Assembly: GCF_041902385.1 (NCBI RefSeq)
Contig: NZ_CP169244.1
Coordinates: 1,302,001-1,366,000 of the forward strand
Origin: Arcticibacter sp041902385
GTDB taxonomy: Bacteria > Bacteroidota > Bacteroidia > Sphingobacteriales > Sphingobacteriaceae
Direction: 5' to 3'
DNA: 64,000 nt
How positions within the stretch are numbered: position 1 is the first letter of the stretch; each line of letters opens with the position of its first letter. Under the pieces are notes generated by a model. That model ran no database searches and was not told the DNA's origin. It saw only the letters and a list, made by a program, of their open reading frames with translations. Below, one piece after another: positions 45,576-55,148 of the stretch. A program made the translations under genes and the position numbers.

Positions 45576-46799
45576 ATGAATACGCCGTTCTACATCGCCA
45601 AAAGATATCTCTTCTCAAGAAAGTCTCTTAATGCCATTAATTTCATTTCCGGCATTTCGGTACTAGGTGTCTTTGTGGGCAGTGCGGCGCTCGTCGTTAT
45701 TCTTTCTGTCTTCAACGGATTTGAAAACGTTGTACTGTCTATGTATAACACCTTTACGCCTGAGATAAGCATTTCCCCCGCTAAAGGCAAAACCTTCGAT
45801 CCTGATGTTGCATCCATAAGACAGTTAAAGTCCGACCGGCGGATATTGAATTATACGGAAGTCCTGCAGGAGAAGGCCCTGCTCCGATACAAGAACGGAC
45901 AATACATCGGAACAATAAAGGGGTAAGTGAAGACTTCACAAAAAGGAGAAAGCTCGACAGTACCATCATTGAAGGTTCATTCACCTTGCAAAAGAACGGG
46001 GTAGAGTACGCCGTAGCGGGTTCACTGGTGCAGGCTTATCTGAACCTCAATGTAAACGACGATTTTAGTGACATTCAGATCTTTTCACCGAGGAAGAGCG
46101 CGGGCAGTTCCATTAACCCGGCCGACGAATTCGTAGTCAAAGCGATTCACCCTTCAGGGGTGTTTCAGATCCAGCAACAATTTGATGAAACGCTCATTGT
46201 GCCGCTCCGTTTCGCGCGGGAGCTTCTTGAAGAAGAAAAAAGTCTCGGCAATTGAAATCTATCTTAAGGATCCTTCAACAGCCAATTCTTTTCAGGACCA
46301 GATCCGTCAAAAACTGGGAACACGCTTTACGGTGAAAAACCGTGTCCAGCAAAATGCACTCCTATATAAGATCCTGAATTCCGAAAAATGGGCTATTTTC
46401 ATCATCCTGACATTTGTCCTCATCATCGCCATTTTCAACCTCGTAGGGTCACTCACAATGCTTGTTATCGATAAGAAGCAGGACATCGCTATCCTGAGTA
46501 GTATCGGAGCAAGTCCGGGATTAATCAGAAAGATATTCTTCACTGAAGGCATGATGATTTCAGCAGCGGGCTGCATCACCGGAATGTTGACCGGGCTGCT
46601 ATTCTGCTTGCTGCAGCAAAAGTACGGTATGATCAAAATGTCAGAAGAAAATCTGATAACCGATGCTTATCCAATAGGCATTCAGGCATCAGATTTCCTT
46701 CTTGTCTTCTTTACTGTAATGGGGATTTCACTTATTACATCCGGGATTTCTTCCAGACTAAGCGTAAAGCACCTGGGACAAATGAAAGACGTTTTATAA
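45576..46799 (+). CDS. LolC/E-type ABC transporter permease (FtsX family), two indels
   Basis: An inner-membrane permease of the lipoprotein-release type. N-terminal NAINFISGISVLGVFVGSAALV membrane segment, MacB-like periplasmic core, then the C-terminal FtsX part with three membrane segments and DIAILSSIGASPGLIRKIFF. Three frames carry one protein: a missing G in the G4 run 45920-45923 and an indel (one extra A, or two missing) in the A6 run 46236-46241. Correction yields 407 residues, normal for this family. Probably releases lipoproteins towards the outer membrane. Its stop overlaps the convergent rfaD stop by 6 bp. Confidence 0.85.
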
Positions 46800-47759
46800 G
46801 TACCTCTCCGGAATAAGATAATTCTTCACATAATCTTCCACACCCTCTTCCAGTGTATGGAAGGGCTTGTGATATCCTATAGAGATCAGCTTATCCATTT
46901 TTGCTTCCGTAAAATACTGGTATTTATCGCGTATGTCTTCAGGGGTCGGAATAAAAGAAATGTCGGGATCTTTTCCTGTAGCCCTGAATGTCGCAGCGGC
47001 AAGATCGTAAAAGGTCCTCGCCTTTCCTGACCCGAGGTTATAGATGCCTGAATCTTTACGGTGATGCATGAGGAAATAAAGCACATCTGTCACATCCTTT
47101 ACATATACAAAATCACGCATCTGCTCTCCATCTTTGTAATCAGGCCGGTGCGATTGAAAAAGTTTCATCTTTCCGGTAGCAGAGATTTGCCTGAAGGTAT
47201 GGAAAATCACAGAGGCCATACGTCCCTTATGATACTCGTTGGGACCATACACGTTGAAAAACTTAAGCCCCGCCCAGAAATAAGGCTTTCTCTCCTGTCC
47301 TAAGGCCCATTTATCAAATTCGTTTTTCGACTCACCGTACGGGTTTAACGGCTTCAACAGGTCAATAGTGCTCTCGTCATCGTCATATCCATGCTCACCT
47401 AACCCATAGGTGGCAGCAGAAGAGGCATAAACCAAAGGCAGGCCAAACTCAACACAAGCAGCCCAAACATCCTTTGAATAGTTCAGATTAAGTGTGTTCA
47501 ACAGTTCGTAATCAAACTCGGTCGTATCAGTCCGCGCGCCCAGATGGAATACAAACTGCACGTGCAGGTGGTTTTCTCTTAACCAGCCCATAAACTCTTC
47601 ACGATCTACGAGCTTCGAGTAGCGCTTGCCCTCAAAGTTTTTATTCTGTTCCGGATCTGAAAAATCATCCACCAGAACAAGATCGAAGTATCCTTCGTCA
47701 TTTAGCTTTTGAACCAAACAGCTGCTAATAAAACCCGCAGCTCCTGTAATTATAATCAT
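46794..47759 (-). CDS. rfaD: ADP-L-glycero-D-manno-heptose 6-epimerase
   Basis: A 321-residue short-chain epimerase that makes the heptose of the LPS inner core. The NAD-binding loop reads TGAAGFISS where GFIGS is usual (Gly to Ser). Catalytic S-Y-K residues are in SSAATYG and NPYGESKNEFD; VFHLGARTDTTE and NVYGPNEYHKGRMASV are diagnostic for the heptose epimerase. The ATG at 47759 avoids overlap with the mqnD gene; the longer frame upstream is not conserved. Confidence 0.9.
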   Translation of the reverse strand: MIIITGAAGFISSCLVQKLNDEGYFDLVLVDDFSDPEQNKNFEGKRYSKLVDREEFMGWLRENHLHVQFVFHLGARTDTTEFDYELLNTLNLNYSKDVWAACVEFGLPLVYASSAATYGLGEHGYDDDESTIDLLKPLNPYGESKNEFDKWALGQERKPYFWAGLKFFNVYGPNEYHKGRMASVIFHTFRQISATGKMKLFQSHRPDYKDGEQMRDFVYVKDVTDVLYFLMHHRKDSGIYNLGSGKARTFYDLAAATFRATGKDPDISFIPTPEDIRDKYQYFTEAKMDKLISIGYHKPFHTLEEGVEDYVKNYLIPERYL

Positions 47760-47781
47760 AGTTTGCTCGATTATGGGGCTA

Positions 47782-48639
47782 TTACTTATCCAAGAAAATG
47801 CCGTAGGCGACAGCCGGTATGATGCCCTTATCAACCGCTGTCTCAAAGAGAAGTTCAATTGCCTGCCGGCCTTCCCGGCCCAAATCTACAGAATATTTAT
47901 TCACATACAGCTCAATATGCTTGTACATCACCTGCTCATCCATCGCCTGGGCGTGAGAGCGAATAAAATCGAGACCCGACTTCGGATTTGCAAAAGCGAA
48001 TTCTACACTTCGTCTTAATACCCGGTTCACTTTGTGCTTTAAGTCCTCATCCAGCGATCTCCTGATCACTATACCTCCAAGCGGGATGGCACACCCTGTC
48101 TTCTCCTCCCAATAATTTCCCAGGTCTACAACTTGCCGAAGTCCTTTTTCCTGATACGTGAACCTGTTCTCATGGATAATAAGACCGAGGTCAATATCAT
48201 CCTTTATCAACGCATCTTCAATTCCGGAGAAAACAATCTCGCTCTTATTCGTCAGTTGTGGAAACGCCAGGCTAAACAAGAAGTTGGCCGTGGTGTACTT
48301 CCCCGGTATTCCAACACGCAGTCCTGCAGCAACTGCAGGACTCAGCTCACGCAGCTCAGAAGCCTTTAAATCTGATTTGGAGATCAGCAACGGGCCTACA
48401 CCAAAGCCCAGCGCACTACCGGCGTCCAGCAGCACATAATCTTTAACAGCGTAAGCATAAGCGTGAAAACTTAACTTGGTTATATCAAGAACGCCGTTGA
48501 ATGCATTATGGTTCAGTGTTTCAACATCTTCATAAAACACCTCAAAATCCAAACCCTCAGTATCAATTTTGTGGTGGATAAGCGCGTCAAAGATAAATGT
48601 GTCGTTAGGACAGGGTGAAAATCCAAGCGTTAACTTCAT
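47782..48639 (-). CDS. mqnD: 1,4-dihydroxy-6-naphthoate synthase
   Basis: A 285-residue enzyme of the futalosine pathway to menaquinone. It resembles periplasmic-binding-protein folds: SPCPNDTFIFDALIHHK at the N-terminus (cytoplasmic, no signal), DITKLSFHAYAYAV and the LDAGSALGFGVGPLL segment are characteristic of MqnD. Its start codon overlaps the stop of mqnB by ATGA, so the two pathway genes are coupled. Confidence 0.92.
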   Translation of the reverse strand: MKLTLGFSPCPNDTFIFDALIHHKIDTEGLDFEVFYEDVETLNHNAFNGVLDITKLSFHAYAYAVKDYVLLDAGSALGFGVGPLLISKSDLKASELRELSPAVAAGLRVGIPGKYTTANFLFSLAFPQLTNKSEIVFSGIEDALIKDDIDLGLIIHENRFTYQEKGLRQVVDLGNYWEEKTGCAIPLGGIVIRRSLDEDLKHKVNRVLRRSVEFAFANPKSGLDFIRSHAQAMDEQVMYKHIELYVNKYSVDLGREGRQAIELLFETAVDKGIIPAVAYGIFLDK

Positions 48640-49267
48640 AACATCCTCTTTACTAATTCAATTAATTCCTCGTTTAAATTCCTTATCGCCAGCGGAATGT
48701 TCCATGCGGCCCGGTTCCGGCGTTCAACATAGTTCGACACAGCACGCAGCTGTAACGAAGGCACTCCCTTCACCCGGCAGCTATAAAAAAAGCCGCCCCT
48801 TCCATGGACTCGATATCAGGTTTCAGGCGCTCCTTTATGGATCGGATACTCGTCTCCCAGCCGTGAACCCGGTTCACCGTAATTGCAGAGACCTCAGGCA
48901 ACGAAGAAAGGCGTCCCTCTGAAAGCCCGAAGGCTAACGGACGCTCCGTGCTTTTACCGAAGCCAAGATCATCAAGTGTTATAAATGCGGTGTCATCCTC
49001 AGCACCTAGCTCAGAAAAACAATCTTCCTTCACCTGCAGGACGGTCCCCAGGGGGAGGCTTTTGTCGAAAGCGCCGGCAATGCCTGCATTGACGGCCAGG
49101 TCATATCTGGCCAGGGCAAGCTCGGTGCCCATTGAAAACGCCGTTGCTACCATCCCTACGCCGGATATCACGACGTTTACCCCCTCTTGCAGGTCCTCCC
49201 GTTCCGCAAGAAACCTGGTCAGCGGCTCTATTTCCGCGGGCGTAGCCGACACGATCAGCAGTTTCAT
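48636..49267 (-). CDS. mqnB: Futalosine hydrolase, one single-base deletion
   Basis: Splits futalosine (or aminodeoxyfutalosine) into hypoxanthine and the dehypoxanthine product in menaquinone synthesis. Nucleoside-phosphorylase-like fold with VSATPAEIEPL at the start, SGVGMVATAF, VNAGIAGAFDKSLPLG, and the active-site region IESMEGAAFFYSCRV. As read, the frame stops right after EGAAFF because of a one-base loss in the A7 run 48785-48791; one more base continues to AVSNYVERRNRAAW and a stop that overlaps the mqnD start, giving 210 residues. ATG 49267 chosen; a GTG lies one codon upstream. Confidence 0.88.
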
Positions 49268-49324
49268 CACGCTAAGATACAGATTGCCCCGATCTGCACG
49301 TAGACCATTGCCGCCAGATTTAAG

Positions 49325-49333
49325 TATATTTGT
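49325..49333 (+). promoter_or_regulatory. -7 promoter element for queD-folE
   Basis: TATATTTGT matches TAnnTTTGY, 17 bp before the queD-like gene; a TTG lies 14 bp upstream, closer than usual. Confidence 0.45.
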
Positions 49334-49349
49334 GCTTTATTAAATTTAA

Positions 49350-49775
49350 ATGATATACATCACCAGACGAGAACAATTTAATGCGGCGCACAAGCTTTTT
49401 CGGGAGGAGTGGAGCGACGAAAAAAACCAGGAGGTTTTCGGCAAGTGCTCCAATCCTAACTGGCACGGGCACAATTACGAGCTGTACGTCACCGTAAAAG
49501 GCGAAATAAACTCCGAAACGGGTTACCTTATCGACCTGAAGACCCTCAAGGAGATTATCAGGACGCACATCACCGAGAAGCTCGACCATCGCAACGTTAA
49601 TCTCGACGTTGATTTCATGAAAGGCAAAATGGCATCAACAGAGGTGCTGGCCGTAGAGATTTTCAATCAGCTGAAGGAACCGGTGCGGCAGCGGGGAGTC
49701 GAATTGCATAAGGTAAAGCTGGTTGAAACAGAAAATAACTTTGTTGAGTATTACGGCGATTCGCCATCATTGTAA
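49350..49775 (+). CDS. queD: 6-carboxytetrahydropterin synthase (QueD/PTPS family)
   Basis: A 141-residue pterin enzyme. Zinc ligands are H in FNAAHKLF and the pair in WHGHNYEL; the catalytic Cys is in FGKCSNPN, the position that distinguishes QueD/PTPS. The C-terminal part has the LDHRNVNLDV segment and ends KLVETENNFVEYYG, with the substrate-binding Glu. It probably makes the queuosine precursor or tetrahydropterin. Followed 6 bp later by folE, which supplies its substrate dihydroneopterin triphosphate, so the pair is one operon. Confidence 0.85.
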   Translation: MIYITRREQFNAAHKLFREEWSDEKNQEVFGKCSNPNWHGHNYELYVTVKGEINSETGYLIDLKTLKEIIRTHITEKLDHRNVNLDVDFMKGKMASTEVLAVEIFNQLKEPVRQRGVELHKVKLVETENNFVEYYGDSPSL

Positions 49776-49781
49776 TTTAAA

Positions 49782-50423
49782 ATGAAAGAGAAAGAGATAA
49801 ATCATATGGCCGAGGAAAATGAACTCGATGGCTACGTTAAAATCGACAGGTACAACCCCGTTAAGATTGAAAGGATCGCATCGCATTACAGCGAGATCCT
49901 GAGCGATCTGGGAGAAGACCCTTCCCGCGACGGACTGCTTAAGACACCTGAGCGCGTAGCCAAAGCACTCCAGTTTCTTACGCACGGATACGACCTCAAA
50001 CCAGACGAGATCCTGAAAAGCGCAATGTTCCAGGAAGAATACAGCCAAATGGTAGTGGTCAAGGATATCGAAGTATATTCCATGTGCGAGCACCATCTGC
50101 TTCCTTTCTTCGGAAAAGCACATGTTGCTTACATTCCCAACGGATACATTGTCGGCCTCAGTAAAATTCCGCGTGTTGTTGAAGCCTATTCCAGGCGGCT
50201 GCAGGTACAGGAAAGGCTCACCAATGAGATCAGAGACTGCATACAGAACACGCTTAATCCCCTCGGCGTTGCCGTAGTGATCGAGTGTAAGCATCTTTGC
50301 ATGTCGATGAGAGGTATTCAAAAACAAAACTCAGTTACCACCACCTCGGCCTTCACAGGCGCATTTGCTAATGAGAGGACAAGGGCTGAGTTTCTGCGGC
50401 TAATTACTGCCAGTCTGGATTAG
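49782..50423 (+). CDS. folE: GTP cyclohydrolase I
   Basis: Converts GTP to dihydroneopterin triphosphate for folate and queuosine. The 213-residue protein has the zinc motif CEHHLLPFFG and the second Cys in ECKHLCMSMRG, plus the HVAYIPNGYIVGLSKIPRVV segment and QNSVTTTSAFTG near the end. An in-frame ATG at 49806 (MAEENELDG) is an alternative start. Encoded 6 bp after queD. Confidence 0.95.
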   Translation: MKEKEINHMAEENELDGYVKIDRYNPVKIERIASHYSEILSDLGEDPSRDGLLKTPERVAKALQFLTHGYDLKPDEILKSAMFQEEYSQMVVVKDIEVYSMCEHHLLPFFGKAHVAYIPNGYIVGLSKIPRVVEAYSRRLQVQERLTNEIRDCIQNTLNPLGVAVVIECKHLCMSMRGIQKQNSVTTTSAFTGAFANERTRAEFLRLITASLD

Positions 50424-50470
50424 ACATAAACACACAATAAATTATTTATTAAATAGTCGAACGACAACAC

Positions 50471-51343
50471 ATGAAGGCGTACATATTTCCCGGACAAGGG
50501 TCACAGTTCTCTGGCATGGGTAAAGAACTTTACCAGGATCAGAAATCGCAGGACTTATTTGAAAAAGCAAACGAAATCCTGGGCTTCAGGATTACTGACA
50601 TTATGTTCAATGGAAGCGATGAAGAGCTAAAGCAGACCAGGGTCACGCAGCCGGCCATCTTTCTTCATTCTGTTATCCTTGCCGATTCTCTGGGAGGATA
50701 CTTCACACCAGACATGGTAGCCGGACATTCACTCGGCGAGTTCTCTGCGCTTGTTGCTACCGGAGCCCTGACCTTTGAAGATGGATTACGGCTGGTAGCT
50801 GCGCGTGCAAACGCAATGCAAAAGGCATGCGAAATACAGCCCTCAACAATGGCGGCAATCCTGGGTCTGGACGACTTTACAGTAGAAGAAGTATGCCAGA
50901 TGGTAAGTGAAATCGTGGTGCCTGCCAACTACAACTGCCCCGGCCAGCTTGTGATCTCCGGCAGCATTGAAGGAGTTGATAAAGCCTGCGCTTTACTTAC
51001 TGAACGAGGAGCAAAACGTGCATTGAAACTGAACGTCAGCGGTGCATTTCACTCACCACTGATGGAAGCAGCCAGGGCCGAACTGGAAGACGCCATTGCC
51101 GCAACAAACATTCAGGCTCCCGTATGCCCTGTCTATCAGAATATAGACGCAAAACCGCATACCGATCCTGCCACCATCAAACAAAATCTCATCGCTCAGC
51201 TAACCGGACCGGTAAGATGGACACAGACCATTAAAAGAATGCTCGAAGACGGGGCCACCTCCTTCGTGGAGGTAGGACCGGGTAATGTGCTGCAGGGACT
51301 TGTCAAGAAAGTCGACCGTTCGGTAGAGACAAAGAGTGCATAA
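50471..51343 (+). CDS. fabD: Malonyl-CoA:ACP transacylase
   Basis: Loads malonate onto ACP for fatty-acid synthesis. The 290-residue protein starts FPGQGSQFSGMG, and the nucleophile is S87 in AGHSLGEFSAL; the catalytic His is in GAFHSPLM near residue 193, and the final VEVGPGNVLQGL segment is typical. A terminator hairpin follows. Confidence 0.95.
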   Translation: MKAYIFPGQGSQFSGMGKELYQDQKSQDLFEKANEILGFRITDIMFNGSDEELKQTRVTQPAIFLHSVILADSLGGYFTPDMVAGHSLGEFSALVATGALTFEDGLRLVAARANAMQKACEIQPSTMAAILGLDDFTVEEVCQMVSEIVVPANYNCPGQLVISGSIEGVDKACALLTERGAKRALKLNVSGAFHSPLMEAARAELEDAIAATNIQAPVCPVYQNIDAKPHTDPATIKQNLIAQLTGPVRWTQTIKRMLEDGATSFVEVGPGNVLQGLVKKVDRSVETKSA

Positions 51344-51370
51344 CTGCAGTAACGGGCATAAAGCATTTAA

Positions 51371-51406
51371 GGATGCAGGTTAATCAAACAGAGCCTGCAC
51401 CCTTTT
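51371..51406 (+). terminator. Terminator after fabD
   Basis: TGCAGG (51374-51379) pairs with CCTGCA (51394-51399), with one flanking mismatch and further G-C pairs, and is followed by TTTT at 51403-51406. Confidence 0.7.
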
Positions 51407-51442
51407 GTTATCCTGCTAAAGTTTCATCCTAATACCTCATTT

Positions 51443-54400
51443 GTGAGTGCTACCTTTAAAATACGTGTTCTTCTTTTTATTCTGGCTGTCGGCTTTGTCG
51501 TTACAGCTGTATCCGTCCATCACACGTTCAGCCAGGCAGAAGTATTAAGACTTGATGCGAGGAAAATAGAAAAGAATCTGCAGGCAAAAGAGAAGTACGT
51601 CTATGATTTCCTCAATAACAAGACGAACTTTAAAGCCCTCAAATCAATTCACAAGAATCCTGCTAAGGCTGCAGAGCTGATCCAGAGCTTTCGCGATGGC
51701 CGTTTGCTCTATCTACACACATATTACAATGATCAGCTCGTATTCTGGGGCGCAAACCGGATCGTGCCCTCCACGTCGGCGGGACTGAAGGAAGGAAGTA
51801 ACCGGATAAAAACCACAAACGGGTGGTATGAAGCTATAAAAAAGTCAGAGGGCAACTTCTCAGTCGTGTGTTGTATTCCGATAAAAGCCGACTACCCTTT
51901 CCAAAATAAATACCTCAGAAATGTATTTGCACCAGACCTTATTTCAGAAAACAACCTGGAGATTGCACAGAAAAGCGACCAAAACGTCTACAATATCAGG
52001 AATATCAAAGGCGAATCCGTAGTTGCGGTAAAACTTAAGTCGACCATTATAAACAGTTACCATTCCACAGTAGAACTTTGGATGGTCCTGCTGGCCGTCT
52101 TGTTTGCCACTATCTTTATAAATCAGCTCTGTAGCTGGATTGCCTCCCGCTCCTACATCCTGGCAGCAATACTGGTGTTCTGTGTGTATTTCGTACTAGT
52201 CAAGTACCTGTCTATCCGTTACCCCATCATGAACACGTATTTCAATGTGGGGATTTTTGACACCCGCCACTATTCAGGCGGAGGATTATTCAGGTCGCTG
52301 GGCGATTTTCTTTTTAATGCCCTTGCCCTAAGCTGGCTTCTTTGCTTCATCTACAGCTACCGCAAAGATCTGACGTTCAAGGACAACTCCATTTCGCGCC
52401 CCTGGGCCGTAGTCGTGTTTGTCCTGCTTGGCCTCGTTATGTACGTAGCCGCCCAGCAGCACAGCCGGGCCTTCTATGATCTTATTGTTCATTCGAACAT
52501 AAATTTCGACCTTACCAACGTATTATATCTGGATGTTTACAGCTGGCTCGCTATCCTCCTTCTGTATTCCGGAGCATTCAATCTCTACCTCATACTTGAG
52601 ATACTTCTCTCCGTCGGAAAGGGACTCCCCCTTACAAACCGACAGAAGTTACTATTATTTCTCGTAGGGCTGGCCGGCATATGGCTGATTCAGCTTTTCA
52701 CGGGCGACTACACCGGATATATTTTCTTATTCGGAATTATTATCCTGATTAAGGGATGGACCTTCTACACACAAAATGAGAGCTATTCATTCCTCGTATT
52801 CCTGACGGTCGTCCTTTTATTCTCCATCATCGCCTCTATCAAGCTCTCCTCCTTCCAGTATATAAAGGAGCGGGAACAGAGAAAGATCATCGCCAACAAT
52901 CTGGAATCAGCGGACGACCCTAACGCGGTCCTTCTCTTCTTTTCTGTCGAGCAGGAGATCCTAAAGGATCAACTCATTATAGACAGCTTTAAACCTCAGG
53001 CAATCGACAATGCTGCAATAGTAGACAAACTGAGAAAAATATATTTCGACGGCTATTTGTCGAGGTACGAATTCGAGACCTTTTCTTACCAGGCGGGACA
53101 GGAAGCACACTCAGCAGACAGCGCAAACATTCATATCTTCAAAAACCTGGTGCTGGCAGGATCAATCAAGGTATCTGAAAACTTTTACAGGGTAAATAAC
53201 ACCTTTGGTCTGCACCACTACTTCGCCATACTTCCAATCCGGGAAGCTGGCAGAATGCTTGGCACTCTTATCATCAATCTGAAATCCAAGACGTTTAAGG
53301 ATCCTGGCTCCGTCCCCGACATTCTGGTTGACAGCAAAATGAATACCGACAAGGAGCTTGAGAACTATTCATTTGCCTTCTATTCTCACGGCCGGCTTCT
53401 CAATCAGAATGGCTCATATATCTACAATCTGGTAAATAATGACTTCAAAGGTGGCGACACTTCCTTCACCTTCATAGAAAAGAATGGCTTTAACCACCTT
53501 ATCTATAAACCCAACGCAAATAAAGTCATCGTGGTCAGCCGTCCCATTACCACCTGGGTGATGCGGCTCGCCTCGGTATCGTTCTTATTTCTGGTCATGA
53601 TCGCCTGCTCACTTGTGATCCTGGCAATACACCAGATCTGGCTCATATTCCATGACGATAATTTAAAGAGCGCAGCAGACAAATGGACCTATCTTCTTTC
53701 AAGGAACCGGATTCTGTACAGAACGAGAATTCAGGCCTCTCTTGTTTCAGCCATTATCCTAACGCTCCTGATCGTAGGGGTGATCACCTACGTGAGCATC
53801 AGCAGACAGTTCCGGCATCAGCTGGAGGACGACGTGATGCGCCAGGTGAACCAGATCAGTAATGGTCTGGAAAAGAACAACATGTTTAACACCGGCTCTC
53901 TGGCCGAAAATGAGGAAGCCCTGCATTCTTTCGCAGAGGTCAATGCCGCCGATCTCTCCCTCTTTGATACAGATGGGAAGCTGGTGTACACAACCGAAAG
54001 CAAGATCTACGAAAACGGGTTTATTGAACCTCGCATGAATGCCTTTGCCTATATCTTCCTTAATAAGTATCAGCGGTCGGAGTTCCTGAACACCGAGCAG
54101 GTAGGCAGGATGAAGTATCTGGCGGCGTACAAGCCCCTGCGCAACAACAGGAACAAAACAATCGCGTATTTATGTCTGCCCTACTTTTCGAACGAAGCTG
54201 ATTATGATCAAAGGATCGGACAGTATCTTAATACAACCATTAATGTTTACGCTCTTGTGCTTGTTGTAATCGCATTGTTTGCCATCTTCCTTGCGAACCA
54301 GATCACCTATCCGCTTACCCTGGTCGGAAAGAGCCTCAGCGAGATCAAGATCGACGGCAAAAATGAGCCTATCGAATGGAAGAGCAATGACGAGATCGGC

Positions 54401-55135
54401 AGCCTCATCAAGGAGTACAACAACATGATCATTGCCCTTGAAGAAAGCGCTAAAAAGCTGGCCCGCTCCGAAAGGGAATCCGCCTGGCGTGAAATGGCTA
54501 AGCAAGTGGCTCATGAAATCAAAAATCCGCTTACCCCGCTCAAACTGGGCGTACAGCTGCTTGAAAAATCATGGAAGGAGAACGATCCGAACTTCAACAA
54601 GAAATTTGCAAAATTTAGTAAGTCGTTCATCGAACAGATTGAAAGTCTTGCCCACATAGCCTCCGAATTCTCCAACTTCGCCAAGCTGCCCGACACACCG
54701 TTCGAGAATATCAACATTGCAGAAGTGATCATCAAATCCGTCGCGACGTTCAATGCGGACGGCCACCATATCAATCTTTCGCTGCCGGCACAACCTGTCA
54801 CGATAAACGGCAATAAAGACCATCTGCTTCGCATCTTTAATAACCTGATTCAAAATGCCGTTGAGGCGATTCCGGAAGAACGACCTGAAAATATCCGCAT
54901 AGACCTGACGGTGCAGAAGAAGAATGTGTATATCAAAGTTGAGGATAATGGAAACGGCATTAGCGAAGACCTGAAAGAAAAGATCTTTAATCCGAACTTT
55001 ACCACTAAGACCTCTGGAACAGGATTAGGACTTGCATTCGTAAAACAAGCCACGGAGAATATGCTGGGCTCTATACATTATGAAACGACGCCAGGTACGG
55101 GCACCGTCTTTCATATCGTTTTGCCTACTGTTTAA
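51443..55135 (+). CDS. Very large sensor histidine kinase, NtrY-like
   Basis: A 1230-residue membrane kinase, roughly twice the usual size. The N-terminal half has one leading membrane helix, an extracytoplasmic domain, then about eight hydrophobic segments (residues ~210-475). A second periplasmic domain and further membrane segments follow (SVSFLFLVMIACSLVILAIH near 720, VSAIILTLLIVGVITYVSI near 780, then VYALVLVVIALFAIFLANQITYP near 935), a HAMP linker, HisKA with phospho-acceptor in MAKQVAHEIKNPLTPL, and HATPase_c (NLIQNAVEAIP, DNGNGI, GTGLGLAFV). HisKA resembles NtrY. GTG start. No response regulator adjoins it. Confidence 0.85.
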   Translation: MSATFKIRVLLFILAVGFVVTAVSVHHTFSQAEVLRLDARKIEKNLQAKEKYVYDFLNNKTNFKALKSIHKNPAKAAELIQSFRDGRLLYLHTYYNDQLVFWGANRIVPSTSAGLKEGSNRIKTTNGWYEAIKKSEGNFSVVCCIPIKADYPFQNKYLRNVFAPDLISENNLEIAQKSDQNVYNIRNIKGESVVAVKLKSTIINSYHSTVELWMVLLAVLFATIFINQLCSWIASRSYILAAILVFCVYFVLVKYLSIRYPIMNTYFNVGIFDTRHYSGGGLFRSLGDFLFNALALSWLLCFIYSYRKDLTFKDNSISRPWAVVVFVLLGLVMYVAAQQHSRAFYDLIVHSNINFDLTNVLYLDVYSWLAILLLYSGAFNLYLILEILLSVGKGLPLTNRQKLLLFLVGLAGIWLIQLFTGDYTGYIFLFGIIILIKGWTFYTQNESYSFLVFLTVVLLFSIIASIKLSSFQYIKEREQRKIIANNLESADDPNAVLLFFSVEQEILKDQLIIDSFKPQAIDNAAIVDKLRKIYFDGYLSRYEFETFSYQAGQEAHSADSANIHIFKNLVLAGSIKVSENFYRVNNTFGLHHYFAILPIREAGRMLGTLIINLKSKTFKDPGSVPDILVDSKMNTDKELENYSFAFYSHGRLLNQNGSYIYNLVNNDFKGGDTSFTFIEKNGFNHLIYKPNANKVIVVSRPITTWVMRLASVSFLFLVMIACSLVILAIHQIWLIFHDDNLKSAADKWTYLLSRNRILYRTRIQASLVSAIILTLLIVGVITYVSISRQFRHQLEDDVMRQVNQISNGLEKNNMFNTGSLAENEEALHSFAEVNAADLSLFDTDGKLVYTTESKIYENGFIEPRMNAFAYIFLNKYQRSEFLNTEQVGRMKYLAAYKPLRNNRNKTIAYLCLPYFSNEADYDQRIGQYLNTTINVYALVLVVIALFAIFLANQITYPLTLVGKSLSEIKIDGKNEPIEWKSNDEIGSLIKEYNNMIIALEESAKKLARSERESAWREMAKQVAHEIKNPLTPLKLGVQLLEKSWKENDPNFNKKFAKFSKSFIEQIESLAHIASEFSNFAKLPDTPFENINIAEVIIKSVATFNADGHHINLSLPAQPVTINGNKDHLLRIFNNLIQNAVEAIPEERPENIRIDLTVQKKNVYIKVEDNGNGISEDLKEKIFNPNFTTKTSGTGLGLAFVKQATENMLGSIHYETTPGTGTVFHIVLPTV

Positions 55136-55148
55136 ACGCCCCGTTCAA

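Noticed and set aside
49271..49349. preQ1 or THF riboswitch before the queD-folE genes
   Set aside because: The mapped -7 element leaves a leader of about 14 bases, too short for any known aptamer.
49767..50327. 186-residue open frame on the minus strand opposite folE
   Set aside because: It is the antisense shadow of folE, which has intact zinc ligands and family motifs; the minus product shows no recognisable pattern.
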